Shown one piece after another: positions 34,484 to 45,563 of a stretch of DNA of 64,000 bases (the first letter of the stretch is position 1; every line of letters starts with the position of its first letter). A program made the translations under genes and the position numbers. Source of the DNA: Sipunculus nudus (lineage: Eukaryota > Annelida > Sipuncula > Golfingiida > Sipunculidae); assembly GCA_026874595.1 (NCBI GenBank), contig CM049309.1:93336723-93400722 (forward strand), given 5' to 3'. The notes under the pieces are model-generated. The model did not search any database and had not been told where the DNA came from. It saw nothing but the letters and a program-made list of their open reading frames with translations.

Positions 34484-36610
34484 ATTAAATTAAGTGAAAT
34501 TCCGAAAGGACGGCAAGTACTGGTTATGGGCGGGGGGGGGGGGGGGGGGGGAGGGGGGCTTCCCTAACAGCATGACTGGGTGGGATCGACTGGGGACCCA
34601 TGTGGGAACACATGGGCTTACGTGGGGTATTGATGGGCCATAATTTCCCACGTGGGTCCCACAAGGGATTCATATGGACACTCCCACAGGGTTTGCCCAT
34701 GCTGGCCCCATGCTCGCCCCATGTAAGAGAAAGATCATTATATTTCGTACATGTGAATTTTAACACTTTCAAAACTGATATTTTGGTAACATATTTAAAC
34801 ATTCCACTTGAGAGTCGCAAAACAAACAAAATTAAGATCACTCAGAGAATATAAATTTAAATATGAGGTTTTCATAAGGGTTCATCACATGGGCCCCACG
34901 TGACAAAACCCATCTGTTTTATGGGCAAGTTTCAGAGTCAATTAATTTAATCAGCTTTGGCGTGGGAACCCATCAGAGTGCATGGTATGCTAATAGTTCA
35001 TTTGATACAATATTTTGATTTAATATTTGTTTATTTCTCCGTAGGACGAGAAGATGTCAAATTCACATGTGTTTAATTCCTTGCAAGACTATTGCAATAA
35101 AAACATTAACATGAGTGTCAAATTTACCCATATTTGCGAAGTTCGAACATTTTTCACCAGATGCTTCTTGGATGAATATTTATTTATATTCATGACTGCC
35201 TGGGTATGTATGTGTTCATTTAGGTATCGTTAGAAGGATCTATAAATACTGATCTTAATGACAAATACTTAATACTGTACCTAATGACAAATTAAATTTA
35301 TTTTACACATGCAAGCATTGTACAACTAAACTTGTGCCCATATACTACGGACAATGGATTGTCTGCTTTATGTACTATATATATAGACCTAAACCACATT
35401 TTGTGCTATTTGCCTGGCAGACCGTGCAAGTTCAAATTCCCATAAACATTTATAGTCCGATTGGGGTCTTACTTTAGCTAAATGCTCCCCATTCTCAACT
35501 TTCATTTAACTTACTATAGCTAAATGCTCCCCATTTTTAATTTTAATATTACAATAAATTATGGAGTCTTTATTGAGCCCGCTAATATCTCAGGTGGGCT
35601 GACCACAAGCATATTGTTATAAATTCAACTAGCAAACATTGATGACAACTTTGTTGACATCCTTTATAAATAATGAATATTCGAGCATTTTCTTTTATTA
35701 AACAATTTTTCGAAATTTGGAGTTAGGACACAAATATGTACATATTCAGGGTTTCCACATTGGATCGGTGTCATGTGCATGATTAAAATTACATGGACAT
35801 TTGTATTTTGTAAAGCTCATTAATCTGTAGTGTTCACTTGTGTTACACAAGTGGTATTTTGAAAGATGATGATAGATTACAAATCGATAATTTTATGTTC
35901 CATCTATATTATCGTGAATAGGCTCTATACGATTATACATAAAATAATAGTAAATTAAGTCAAAACTTCTACATCCCGCTGTTAGTCAAAGCAATGGTCC
36001 GGCTTTTAACATATATAGATCGCAAAAGTTTAAGTTTAAATTCAATTCGTTGTTTTGTACCCGGTCTTATTAATTAAGAATACTTTACTGGGATAATATA
36101 ACTAATAACTGAATGTGCGTATACATAAAAATAAATGCACCCGATTTAATAGATTATTAAAAAAAGACAAATCGTTGATATAATCGATTAATTAGCAAAT
36201 CACCTGTTGTTATGTATATTATCCCGTATACCAGATTATCTAGGAAGTGCTATTCCATATTATATTTTGTTCCATACTATAAATTGGTGTCCAAAGTAGA
36301 ATACTACAATTTTAGCCGATTGAGAGTTAATCAGATTGAAAGTCAACATTTCATAACGATGACAGCTGGGCCTCAATCCTGCATTACTTAAAAATAATAA
36401 GTTCTTGTTTAGAGTGATATATATATATATATTAACATGACCATTCAGCGAGCATTTACTTGGTCAATATTAAGGTATAATTCTATATAGCCGTTTTCAC
36501 TTTTATAAAGAAGATACATAAAATATAAAAATAATACACTGATTATCAATAATCGGCTTTTTTTCTTTCTGTCATCAGCCATGGGTTTAAACCTTATTCC
36601 TTTTACTAGT

Positions 36611-36612
<2 letters not shown>
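34201..36612. other. AT-rich intergenic DNA
   Basis: Contains a (TA)n run at 34437-34480, a G-run at about 34530-34560, and a short block of CCCATGTGGG / CCACGTGGG palindromic motifs at 34595-34730. I see no coding or RNA gene. Confidence 0.4.
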
Positions 36613-36659
<47 letters not shown>

Positions 36660-36767
36660 ATATTTTGATATATATATTTATCCCACATTTATATATATAT
36701 AGTAATACCATATATATATATATATAAAATATATATCCCATATTATATATAAATTTATCCCATATAT

Positions 36768-36823
<56 letters not shown>
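36613..36823. repeat. (TA)n microsatellite cluster
   Basis: Two long pure (TA)n tracts (36613-36657 and about 36777-36823), joined by TA-rich sequence. It abuts the 40-bp repeat block that precedes the viral-like segment. Tyr/Ile-repeat ORFs here are meaningless. Confidence 0.9.
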
Positions 36824-36826
<3 letters not shown>

Positions 36827-36857
36827 TAGTAGGGGTACAACTCTGCGTCATTAATTT

Positions 36858-37115
36858 ACGCGTCGACGCAAGGTGAAAAAAGGGTGGTATTTCGTGTGTG
36901 CGTCGACGCAAGGACAAAAAAGGGTGGTATTTCGTGTGCGCATCGACGCAAGGTGAAAAAAGGGTGGTATTTCTCGCGCGCGTCGACACCAGGTGAAAAA
37001 AGGGTGGTATTTCTCGCGTGCGTCGACGCAAGGTGGAAAAAGGGCGGTATTTTTCGCGCGCGTCGACGCCAGGCGGAAAAAAGGGTGGCATTTCATGCGC
37101 ACGTCGACGCCAGGT
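36858..37115. repeat. 40-bp tandem repeat with GTCGAC core, 6.4 copies
   Basis: The unit contains CGTCGACGCAAGGTGAAAAA then AGGGTGGTATTTCTCGCGCG and has a strict 40-bp period, with one copy a base longer. Each full copy carries a SalI palindrome GTCGAC or a one-base variant. It is GC-rich and CpG-rich, unlike the AT-rich DNA to its left, and directly adjoins the viral-like block, so it may be part of that element's terminus. Because 40 is not a multiple of 3, the open frames across it are artefacts. Confidence 0.9.
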
Positions 37116-37221
37116 GAGAATGGGGGCGTGTTGCGCCCGGGTTAAGTCCCCATATCAGAGGGAGGTGGACAACCACACATTGACCCAACAGAAAACCAAC
37201 ACAGACATCAAAGACACCAAC

Positions 37222-37227
37222 TTTATT
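37222..37227 (-). terminator. Poly(A) signal of the acidic zinc-finger ORF
   Basis: AATAAA on the minus strand, about 85 bp past the stop codon. The compact spacing is typical of viral-style transcription units. Confidence 0.5.
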
Positions 37228-37311
37228 TAAAAAGATGTAAATGCCAAGAAAAAAGTGAAATGCGAGGATGCCTTTAGGGTTGGCAATTACAGGTCAGTAT
37301 ACTTCTGAGCG

Positions 37312-37809
37312 TCAAATTTCTCCTGAACCTTGCGGGCTTCGATGTACTCTTCGAAATGCGTCCATGTCATCGTAAACGGCGTGCTGACGTTTCAGAGATT
37401 TGGGATTTGTGTGCGGTTCCCCGCAGTCGCACGCAATGTCTGTTGGGTGTTGGCCGGAGCACACCTCCATGTGTTCTGAGAGTCGGAGGCCGTCATCTGC
37501 GAACGTTTCTTCGCATCCCTTACATTCGACCTCGACTTCATAATCGTCATCACCGTCGTCATCATCATCAACATCATCGTCGTTCGTGACGAACACGAGA
37601 CCTTTAGGGGCTTCAGCCGCCGGGTCAAAAACAACAAGGTCATCATCCCCGCCGTCAGCGTTTGACGTGGTTTCAGACTTGTAGTCAACATGGCCGTCAT
37701 CCCCGCCGTCATCGTGTGCCATTGTTTCAGGGGTATTGTGTGTTTTGGTGTCGCTGTCATCATCGAACGTGGCGCCAAGACACATGAGGGTTGACTGAAC
37801 GCTTCCCAT
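37312..37809 (-). CDS. Acidic C2HC zinc-finger protein, divergent to PolB
   Basis: 165 codons from an ATG in good Kozak context (CACCATGG). The first 95 residues are dominated by Asp and Glu, with an Asp run at about 77-89. A C2HC finger follows (Cys96, Cys99, His113, Cys117), and then a second Cys/His cluster (Cys127, Cys129, His143). AATAAA lies about 85 bp after the stop (37227-37222). The frame is intact. The function is unknown: an acidic region plus zinc fingers would fit a DNA-binding or transcription-modulating factor, but that is inference. I recognise no named family. Confidence 0.6.
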   Translation of the reverse strand: MGSVQSTLMCLGATFDDDSDTKTHNTPETMAHDDGGDDGHVDYKSETTSNADGGDDDLVVFDPAAEAPKGLVFVTNDDDVDDDDDGDDDYEVEVECKGCEETFADDGLRLSEHMEVCSGQHPTDIACDCGEPHTNPKSLKRQHAVYDDMDAFRRVHRSPQGSGEI

Positions 37810-37839
37810 GGTGACTAGGTGTGTGGAGAGTCGGTGTGA

Positions 37840-38110
37840 GCGGCCCTTTATTTATTGCGTTGGGGGACCCGATAGCAGCGACCCAATTGGTGGACAGGCG
37901 TCCAGGCGTCTGTATTGGTGGAAAAAAAAGGACCCTCATACCTGATTGGAAGTCTGGCTTGCCGGATGCGGAGGGGTACATTCACCCTGTGGACGCACAC
38001 CCAACCCATCGGGGGTGACAGGCGTGTCAATCAAGAGTGGGCGTCTGATTGGAAGACACGACGGGTAGGGTGTGTATTTAAACAGTGGCACAGCCACTGC
38101 AGCCAGTGGA
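37840..38110. promoter_or_regulatory. Bidirectional promoter between acidic ORF and PolB fragment
   Basis: For the plus-strand unit, TATTTAAA (38075-38082) lies about 45 bp upstream of the first ATG at 38126. For the minus-strand unit, an AATAAATA box (about 37848-37858) lies about 40 bp upstream of its ATG at 37809. Several CCAAT boxes or inverted copies sit between them (around 37881, 37914, 37944 and 38048). Separate TATA boxes facing away from each other support two divergent transcripts. Confidence 0.5.
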
Positions 38111-38125
38111 GGTGTTGCACACGGC

Positions 38126-39289
38126 ATGGGTAGGTACAAAGTGGTATCACGGTCTGACAAGTACTTCCCCTGTTTCCGCAAGAGAGGGACTTTGCAAGTG
38201 GTGAAACCCAACAGGGATTATTTCCGGCGCAAAGGGGCGGACACATACAGGCCCTGTACAAAATATTCAAGAAACTGTTGAAGAAATGGTTTCGGGAATT
38301 GCATCCCGATGATTGGGTGCAGCTCCAGATACTCACTTCCAGTTTGAAGAGCGGGGCATTGAACACGCGCTGGCGTAAAAAAAGCGACATGTCCTTGGAA
38401 CGCATCATGACCCAGGTCGAGCGGACACTGCAGAGCCAAGAGGAGTTCAGCCTTGATGAAGCGTTCCAGATCCAATTGAAATCGGTGGAAAGGGAACGGT
38501 CAGAAGGTGTTGGGAACGCCGAAGAGGTAGGAGAGGTGATAGGACAGAGAGTCAGGGTGAAAGACCATTTGGGGAGAGGGGACGTCTATTTTGACAAACG
38601 CAGGAGGAGTTACATCCACGTGGATTTCGGGGCACCAGGCATGTGCGTGCCATTGGCCGTCGTCATGACCCGCGATTGGTTGACACGACCCAGAGACAAA
38701 AACAGGAACAAATCTCAGATGAGCGAGGAAAAGAAACAGGAGTACGAATCACAGGCGAAAGATCTGTGCAGCAGAGTGGGGTTGAAACCCGGGGGAGGCG
38801 TGGGGTGCACACTGAAAGACATCGGCAAAATCGCTGGGGTATTGGAGCACGGCTTGGTGGTGTACCACGGGTTCACGTCAGACGATGTGATATACCGATC
38901 ACCGGGCCTCCTGCCTGGCCCCGCCGTGAACATATTGGTTCGCAAAGGCCACGCCTACGGGATCAAGGACATCCGGAAACACTTGAACGTTCGGAATTTC
39001 TGCCGTGCCTGCCACCGGGGCTATGAACATTTCCACATGTGCGAGGGGGCGTGCCCGGAATGCGGAACGGTACATGCTTGTGATTGGCCAGACGACCTGA
39101 CTGGCTAGCGGCGGTGCGACGAATGCGGCCTAGACCAGTTCAGAGGTGAGCGCTGTTACGAGAACCACCGGGCCCTGCCAAAAGGGCAAACAGGTTCGAT
39201 GTGCCAGCAGCGGGGGGCCTGCAAGCAATGCGGGGCTGTGTTGCAGTTGTACAAAAAAAAAAAAATCCCACAAGTGTGGGAAATACTAA
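38126..39289 (+). pseudogene. Protein-primed family B DNA polymerase, N-terminal cysteine-rich region only, broken
   Basis: ATG at 38126 begins a basic N-terminus. The frame shifts between about 38200 and 38250, and the main part continues to a TAG at 39106-39108. It then resumes in frame with further Cys/His motifs until a 13-A run (39253-39265), where the frame slips again just before an HxCG motif and a stop at 39287. Recognisable blocks are a helical LLKKWFRELHPDD start, then VERTLQSQEEFSLDEAF, a CV-PLAVVM strand, HAYGIKDIRKHL, and the paired-cysteine motif FCRACHRGYEHFHMC, with CPECG shortly after. These are the pre-catalytic domains of Polinton and adintovirus polymerases. The exonuclease and polymerase domains are missing. 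Confidence 0.72.
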
Positions 39290-39299
39290 ATGTCTAGAG

Positions 39300-39842
39300 G
39301 CATGATGTAACAGATGCTGATAAACTGGTTCCAGGCTAGATGTATCTGCTTCACACAGCTAACATATATGGTAAAATGACTCAATTCAATCTTTATAATT
39401 CAGCCAAAATTCATTCTTTTGAACCATAAAAGATAATTATCATAAGAATTATTCAGGGGATTGTTCTTGTAAAATATTAAACAAATTGGCCTCAGTGGCG
39501 TCAGTCAAAAAACGTTTTGCAGGTTTATAACTCATATGGGAAAATAGAGCAAAATGGCTAAGTTAAGCTTCCCATAACTCCGCCAAAAATCACTGAACCA
39601 AAACCATTTGAACAAACTTGAATTATCAACATCTAAGGATAATTAATGTGTGAGATTTACAAATTTGGCCCAGGGGTTTTTGAGAAGAAGATTTTTGTAG
39701 CCACTGAGCTAAAATGGTCTGCTATGGCATATGACTAAATTCAGCTTCCCATAACTCAGCCAAAAGAACTGAGACCGGTTGAACAAACTTCAGAAAGCAC
39801 TACCCTAGGATCATTTCTGTGCGATATTAGCTGGTATAGTTA
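39300..39842. repeat. Dispersed repeat with CTCAGCCAAAA motif
   Basis: Internally repetitive: AACTCCGCCAAAAATCACTG (39577) and AACTCAGCCAAAAGAACTGA (39754) each precede CCA/CGGTTTGAACAAACTT-type blocks and a GATCATTTCTGTG stretch. A related copy lies at about 52920-53035. No coding capacity. Confidence 0.5.
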
Positions 39843-40163
39843 TTGTTACAGGTGCTCTTTTTATTGTGTGACACGGGCGTAACACGTGTTATGACATCCT
39901 CGCCGGGCCGTCTGTTACATTCGCAGTTTAATCCGTACTGGTTGAACTCTCGTTGTCATGCTAGCCTTGGGATTTCTCGCCTGGTCGTGAGTCACGTGTT
40001 GACCCTGGTATGTAGAGACACACACAGCGATGTTCTTCTAGATGATTCCTGTAACGCGTGTTTACTGTTTTGTGTAATATCTTTTAGACTGTTCGAGAAG
40101 TTGAAATTCTCGGCTTGGGATAAAGAGTATATAAAGGGGCTGTGTTTTAGAGCCGGGAGCCAA
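39843..40163 (+). mobile_element. Candidate solo or partial LTR
   Basis: A GC-richer island starting TGTTACAGG, with GTATATAAAGG (TATA box, about 40128) about 30 bp before a GTGTTTTAGAGCCGGGAGC stretch, interrupts two dispersed repeats. Layout and TATA position fit an LTR U3/R. No target duplication or matching CA end was found. A 118-codon open frame crosses it but shows no domain. Confidence 0.25.
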
Positions 40164-40189
40164 AATCGAAAAGAATCTTCCCCATTGGC

Positions 40190-41205
40190 AGGTGAGTAAT
40201 ATCTTGAAGAAGGAAGATTTGTGATGAAAAGTTTGGCTTGAAATGCATACACATTCTTTTAAAAGAAATGGGTCCTGTGACCTTGATCTTTGACCCCTTA
40301 AATCGACAGGGTTCTTACTTTAGTGGTGAGCCATATAAAAGTTAAGTTTGAAACCAATATGTCAGACTAAACTGGAGTTACATCTGGAAACTAATTTGTA
40401 AACAGATGGTCCCTGTGACCTTGACCTTTGACCTTGTGACCCCGAATTCATTTATTCTCTCCCTATACTGGTAAGTCAGCTAAATGTGCAAGATGGAAAG
40501 TTAGGGATGAAAAGCTTGGCTTAAAATGCAGCCATAATCTTTTTAAATAAGGGAGTTTTGCGACCTTGACCTTTGACCTCATGACCCAAAAATCATACAG
40601 AATCTTTCTTTAGTGGTGGGCCATGTGTAAGTCATGTTTGAAAGTCATATGTCAATCCAACCTGGAGTTATCATCTTGAATCTTGAAACAAATTTTTGTG
40701 GATGGACGGATGGACAGACAGACAGACAGATGAACAGACAGACAGGGTGATTACTATAGGGCATCCACTTGTGATCAATAAACACAGCAGGTTTTGGGAC
40801 ACAAGTCGGAATCAAAGCTGAGAAACTGACATGATTGTTGTCATTTTATAGTAAAAAAACATAGATAAATATTCGTAAAAAATTTCGGGAACTGGTAAAA
40901 CTAGTCATGGTCAATATATATCAAGATATCGGAGGTTTTGTATCAAATTTTTAATTATTCTGGGGATGGGGTATTTACAAGCCCCGTAACTAGGAGGATA
41001 TAGGTTGCAGTGACCTAATTTCAGGTTTTCAAGATTTTTTATTGACCTCCCTGGATGTTCACTTAGAAGTTTCTAGGACCAGCAGTTACGATTTGTGCCC
41101 TGCTAACGGACAACCGGACAGCCAGACGGCCGGCCGGACGACGGAAAAAAGCGCCATTCCTATACCTCAGTCGACTTATAGTCAGCTAAGCTAAAAACAA
41201 GGGTC
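40190..41205 (+). mobile_element. AGCTCAG-hairpin modular repeat with DR1-like motifs
   Basis: Contains TTGACCTTTGACC blocks at about 40427 and 40567, the ATAGGGCATCCACTTGTGAT stretch, a (ACAG)n run (about 40713-40745), and ends with the terminal hairpin GACTTATAGTCAGCTAAGCTAAAA. It is homologous to 43700-44725. Confidence 0.65.
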
Positions 41206-42350
41206 CCATGTTTCACGGCGCTCAGCTGTTATATATGATAAAAAATATGATTTGGAAATGAGGCACATGCTGGTTTTGTGTGGTAATAAATATAAGCTTT
41301 ATTATGAGTTGTTGGTGTTTAGCTTATGTATGATTTTGATAGTATCTTTGGAGACAGAGAAGAGGACTGATTTCATTTATTATATTAACAAATGGAGTGC
41401 TATTTTCACACAGATTTTGACCTGGTCATATAACTTATAAGCAGCACATATAAGAGTTTAACTATTTATTAAAATTTAATAACAAATATTGTGCCAATAT
41501 AATTTTATTTTAAAATAATAAGAAAATCATATGCTTTTTTTAAAATAAAATATTAATGAAATGATTATTAAAATAATATTACAGAATATATTCATGAATG
41601 CATTCTAGTATTAGGTCTAGTATTTATTCAGTTTTAGCCATAACAATGATGTTGAGAATCCAGAATATACATAATTCACAAATTTAAATAATGATCATAA
41701 GTACCTGGTTTTATGGCTTTTATTTATATTAAAAGAATAAATGTAATATATTCACTTTGGACTACTTTCACATCAATCTACACACTAGAAACAGTAATAT
41801 TTACAACTGCATCTTTGTCTATCATTAATTTCCTTAATATGATCCCTAATGATTAGTAATGAATAATATGATTTATTTTTTTATCATAAAAATTGAACTG
41901 AAAATACCATAGGTGACCTCATGGTGTAATTTGGAATAACATTGACATTGACATTCTATTCATCTATACAAGATTCATACATCATCAGTAACTGCAAGTT
42001 AATTTCCTGTTACTCACTAATTAAAAAAATTTCTTTTCTATTAATTTTTCTTTAATTTGTTATTAAAAACCAATAACAATTTATTAATTTATTGTTTATT
42101 GTTATGTTGTTTTTCAAAACAACTCCTAGATGAGTTAGGTTGGACACCTGGATCAACTGTGGCTGGGCATAGCTGCCTGGCTGCCCCAGTGTATACCTCG
42201 CCTCAAGCTTGCATAATTTGCTGAAAGGTCAACATACAGGTGACTGAAGAGGGGCTGGGTAGAGCCTGGGTCTGACATGGTCTCATAAAAACATTAATAA
42301 AAGCTACAATTTTTGGCCAATTTCTTTCAGCTTTCTAAACTACAAAGATG
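41206..42350. other. AT-rich intergenic DNA
   Basis: Part of it (about 41640-41790) is similar to 58005-58140 (ATAATGATCATAAGTAC then TTATGAATTTTATTTATA), so it is a low-copy dispersed repeat. No genes seen. Confidence 0.4.
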
Positions 42351-42369
42351 AAATCATGTGTGCATGATA

Positions 42370-44202
42370 TGAAAAATATATCAACAATGCTCTCAGGAAA
42401 CAAACGTGCCATGGTCAAAGTTGGGCAAAATTTAAGGTACTAATTTTATATTTATACTAATAACTTATAAAATTTGAAAAATTCAGAACTAATTTTGGGT
42501 ATTCAATTGAATCTTGATTAAATAATGTTACATCCCTGACAAAAAATCTCTAGCTTCAGCAATCCTCTTGTTAAGGGAGTAAATATATTTCTTGGTTTTT
42601 TAAAAAGTGCATTATGTTTGGGCCCATAACTTAAAACAGTTACGCAATACTGACATCATTTCTGGCATATGCATAGCGAATGTATAGAAAAATATGTATA
42701 TTATATATGAACAAAGTCAGATCAGTGGTTTTGACATTAGGCAGTCTTAAAGTGTAACAATGGGTTTTTAATGGAAAAATGAAGTTTTTCATTAATATCT
42801 CGAAGGAATTAAGTCCATGTGACCAAATTCTTGGCATGGTAGGGGATTTTGGAGACATCTAACTGTATGCCAAATTTAAGGAACTTCGAGCTGAAGCTGG
42901 GGAGCTGAGCTCTAGCAAACTGCATAACACTAGCTTGATGTAAACAATATGTGATATCGTGCTTGAAAACCTGAATAAAATCTACAGTTTTTGATCAACT
43001 GGTTTCAAATTTTTGGTGTTAACAGTTGAAATGCTAACAAAAACATGCTTTGAAAATGAAATCCACAGCAGTTACACAAAAAAATTTATGTTTATGAGGT
43101 TTTCCAAAATATTGGTCCTGTGATCAGTTTGAAGCCAACCTGCCTACCCAAACTTGTGTTATCATCCATAAACAAATTTGTGAATGGATGGGTCCTGGGA
43201 CCTTAACCTTTGACCTTGTGACCCCAAAATCAAAAGGAAACTTCCCCTATTGGCAGGTACACCACATGTTGATGATGGAAGGATTGAGATGAAAAGTTTG
43301 GCTTAAAATGCATCCACAATCTTTCTAAAGTAGAGGGTCTTGTGACCTTGAACTTTCGCCTTATGACCCCAAAATCAAAAGGGTTCTTACACTATTGGTG
43401 GGTCATATATAAGTCAAAATTGAAACCAATATGTCAATCCTAACTGGAGTTATCATCCAGAAACAAATATGTGGACAGATGGGCCCCCGTGACGATGACC
43501 TTTGACCTTGTGACCCCTAAATCAGTCAGTTTCTTCCCCTATTTGCAGCTCAGCTATATGTGCAAGATGAAAGGCTTTGGATGAAATGTTTGGCTTAAAA
43601 TGCATCCACAATCTTTCTAAATAAGGTGGTACTGTGACGTGACCTTGACCTTTGACCTCATGACCCCAAAACTGAACAGAATCTTCCCATATTGGCAGGT
43701 TAGCAATATCTTGAAGATGGAAGGTTTTGGATGAAAAGTTTGGCTTCCAATGCATATGCATTCTTTTTAAAGAACCAAGTCCTGTGACCATGACCTTTGA
43801 CCGTTGGACCCCAAAATCTACACGGTTCTTACTTTAGTGGTGAGTTAAGTTTGAAACCAATATGTCAAACTAAACTGGAGTTATCATCTGGAAACTAATT
43901 TGTGAACAGATGGCCCCTGTGGCCTTGACCTTTGACCATGTGACCCCAAATTCATTTATGCTCTTCCCATACTGGCAAGTCAGCTAAATGTGCAAAATGG
44001 AAAGTTTTGGATGAAAAGCTTGGCTTAAAATGCAGCCATAATCTTTTAAAATAAGTGAGTCCTGTGACCTTGACCTTTGACCTCATGACCCCAAATTCAT
44101 ATAGGTTCTAGGTGGGCCATATATAAGTCAAGTTTGAAATCCATGTGTCAATACAACTTGGAGTTATCATCTGGAAACAAATATGTGTGGATTGACAGAT
44201 GA

Positions 44203-44234
<32 letters not shown>

Positions 44235-45535
44235 GGTGATAACTAAATGGCATCCACTTGTGATCAATAAACACACCAGGTTTTGGGACACTAGATGTAA
44301 TTACAGCTGAGAAACTGACATGATTGTCATTTTATTGTAAACAAATTTAAAAATATTCGTTAAAATAACAAAAAATACAGGTGGCGCCACCACTTTTCGG
44401 GAACTGACACAACTAGTCATGGTCAATATTCCAGGCAAGATTCATGACAATCCATGCATTAATTATCAAGATATTGGAGGTTTTGTATTATATTTTTGAT
44501 TATTCTGGGGGGTACTTTCAAGCCCCATAGCTCAGAGGATATAGGTCGCAGTGACCTAATTTCAGGTTTCCAAGGAGATTTTTTATTGACCTCCCTGGAT
44601 ATCCACTTAGAAGTAACTAGGTCCAGCAGTTACGATTTGTGCCCTGCTAATGGACGGCCAGACGGACAACGGACAAAGTGCTATTCCTCTACCACAGTTG
44701 ACTTACAGTCAGCTGAGCTAAAAAAACATGCCATGGTCAAAGTTGGGCAAAATTTAAGGTACCAATTTTTTATTTTTGCTAATATTTTAAAAAATTTAAA
44801 AGTTTTTGATCTAATTTTTGGTATACAATTTAATTTTGTTTAATAAAAGTTATATTACTGGAAAAAAGTGCCTAGCTTTAACAAGTTTTGTGTAAAGTGA
44901 TCAAATTTCTTTCCTGATTATTTACAAAATGCATTATGTTTGGGCCCATAATTTTTTTAAATTATATTTTACAGACCTAATTCCTGGCATGTACATAGGA
45001 ACTATACAGAAGATTATTTATGGAAAATATGAGGAAAACAGATGTGTGGTTTTAATGTTGTGCAGTCCTAAAGTGTGAAAATAGGTTTTAATAAAAAAAA
45101 TGAGGTTTTTCCTGAATTTCTCAAAAGAAACAAAGTCGCAATGACCCAGTTTTGAGCTTGGTAGGAGATCTTGGGGACATCTAACATTATGCCAAATTTT
45201 GGATTCCTAGGTCTTACGGTTTCAAAACGTGCCACATCTACGGACAGACAGACGGACAATGGACCACGACTATAGCTCAGATGACTTATTGAGATATTGG
45301 AGCTTTTGTAACAAATTTTTAATAATTCTGGGGTGCACAAACAAGCCCCATAAATCAGAGAATATGAACTTATTTCAGGTTTAAAAGAAGGTACTTTAAG
45401 GACCTCCACAGATTAATAAGTTTTTAGGTCCAACCATTATGACTTTTGCTCAGTAAATAGAAGAAAACATGAATAACAGAAAAAGCATGATTGCTATAGC
45501 TCAGAAAACTACAATCAGCTGAGCCAAAAAAAGGG
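42370..45535. mobile_element. Tandem and nested AGCTCAG-hairpin modular repeats
   Basis: Two alternating blocks of about 140-150 bp. One carries TTTGACC..GTGACCCCAAAATC then TCAATCC..ACTGGAGTTATCATC. The other carries CCCTATTGGCAGGT..ATGTGCAAGATGGAAGG then TTGGCTTAAAATGCATCCAC. They repeat through 43180-44240 with a TGACCTTTGACC core in most blocks. A (ACAG)n run is at 44204-44235. The terminal hairpin is near 44691-44722 and at 45272-45290 and 45495-45528. No transposase is present. Confidence 0.65.
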
Positions 45536-45563
45536 ACAGGGGTACTGGAGAGGAGTTTAACAA

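Larger units (their letters stand above)
37116..39289. mobile_element. Polinton/adintovirus-like fragment (endogenous viral-like element)
   Basis: A GC-richer, CpG-rich block of about 2.2 kb unlike its surroundings. It has two compact divergent transcription units: an acidic zinc-finger ORF on the minus strand with its own poly(A) signal, and the N-terminal region of a protein-primed family B DNA polymerase on the plus strand. Sequence homology stops abruptly at about 39290, where AT-rich host repeats start. No capsid, integrase, protease or ATPase genes are present, so this is a fragment. Polinton/Maverick or adintovirus origin is the best fit. Other protein-primed PolB carriers cannot be excluded. 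Confidence 0.7.

Noticed and set aside
37356-37589. Frames overlapping the acidic zinc-finger ORF (77 and 128 codons)
   Set aside because: Shadow frames. The 165-codon frame has the Kozak ATG, the TATA spacing and the finger motif.
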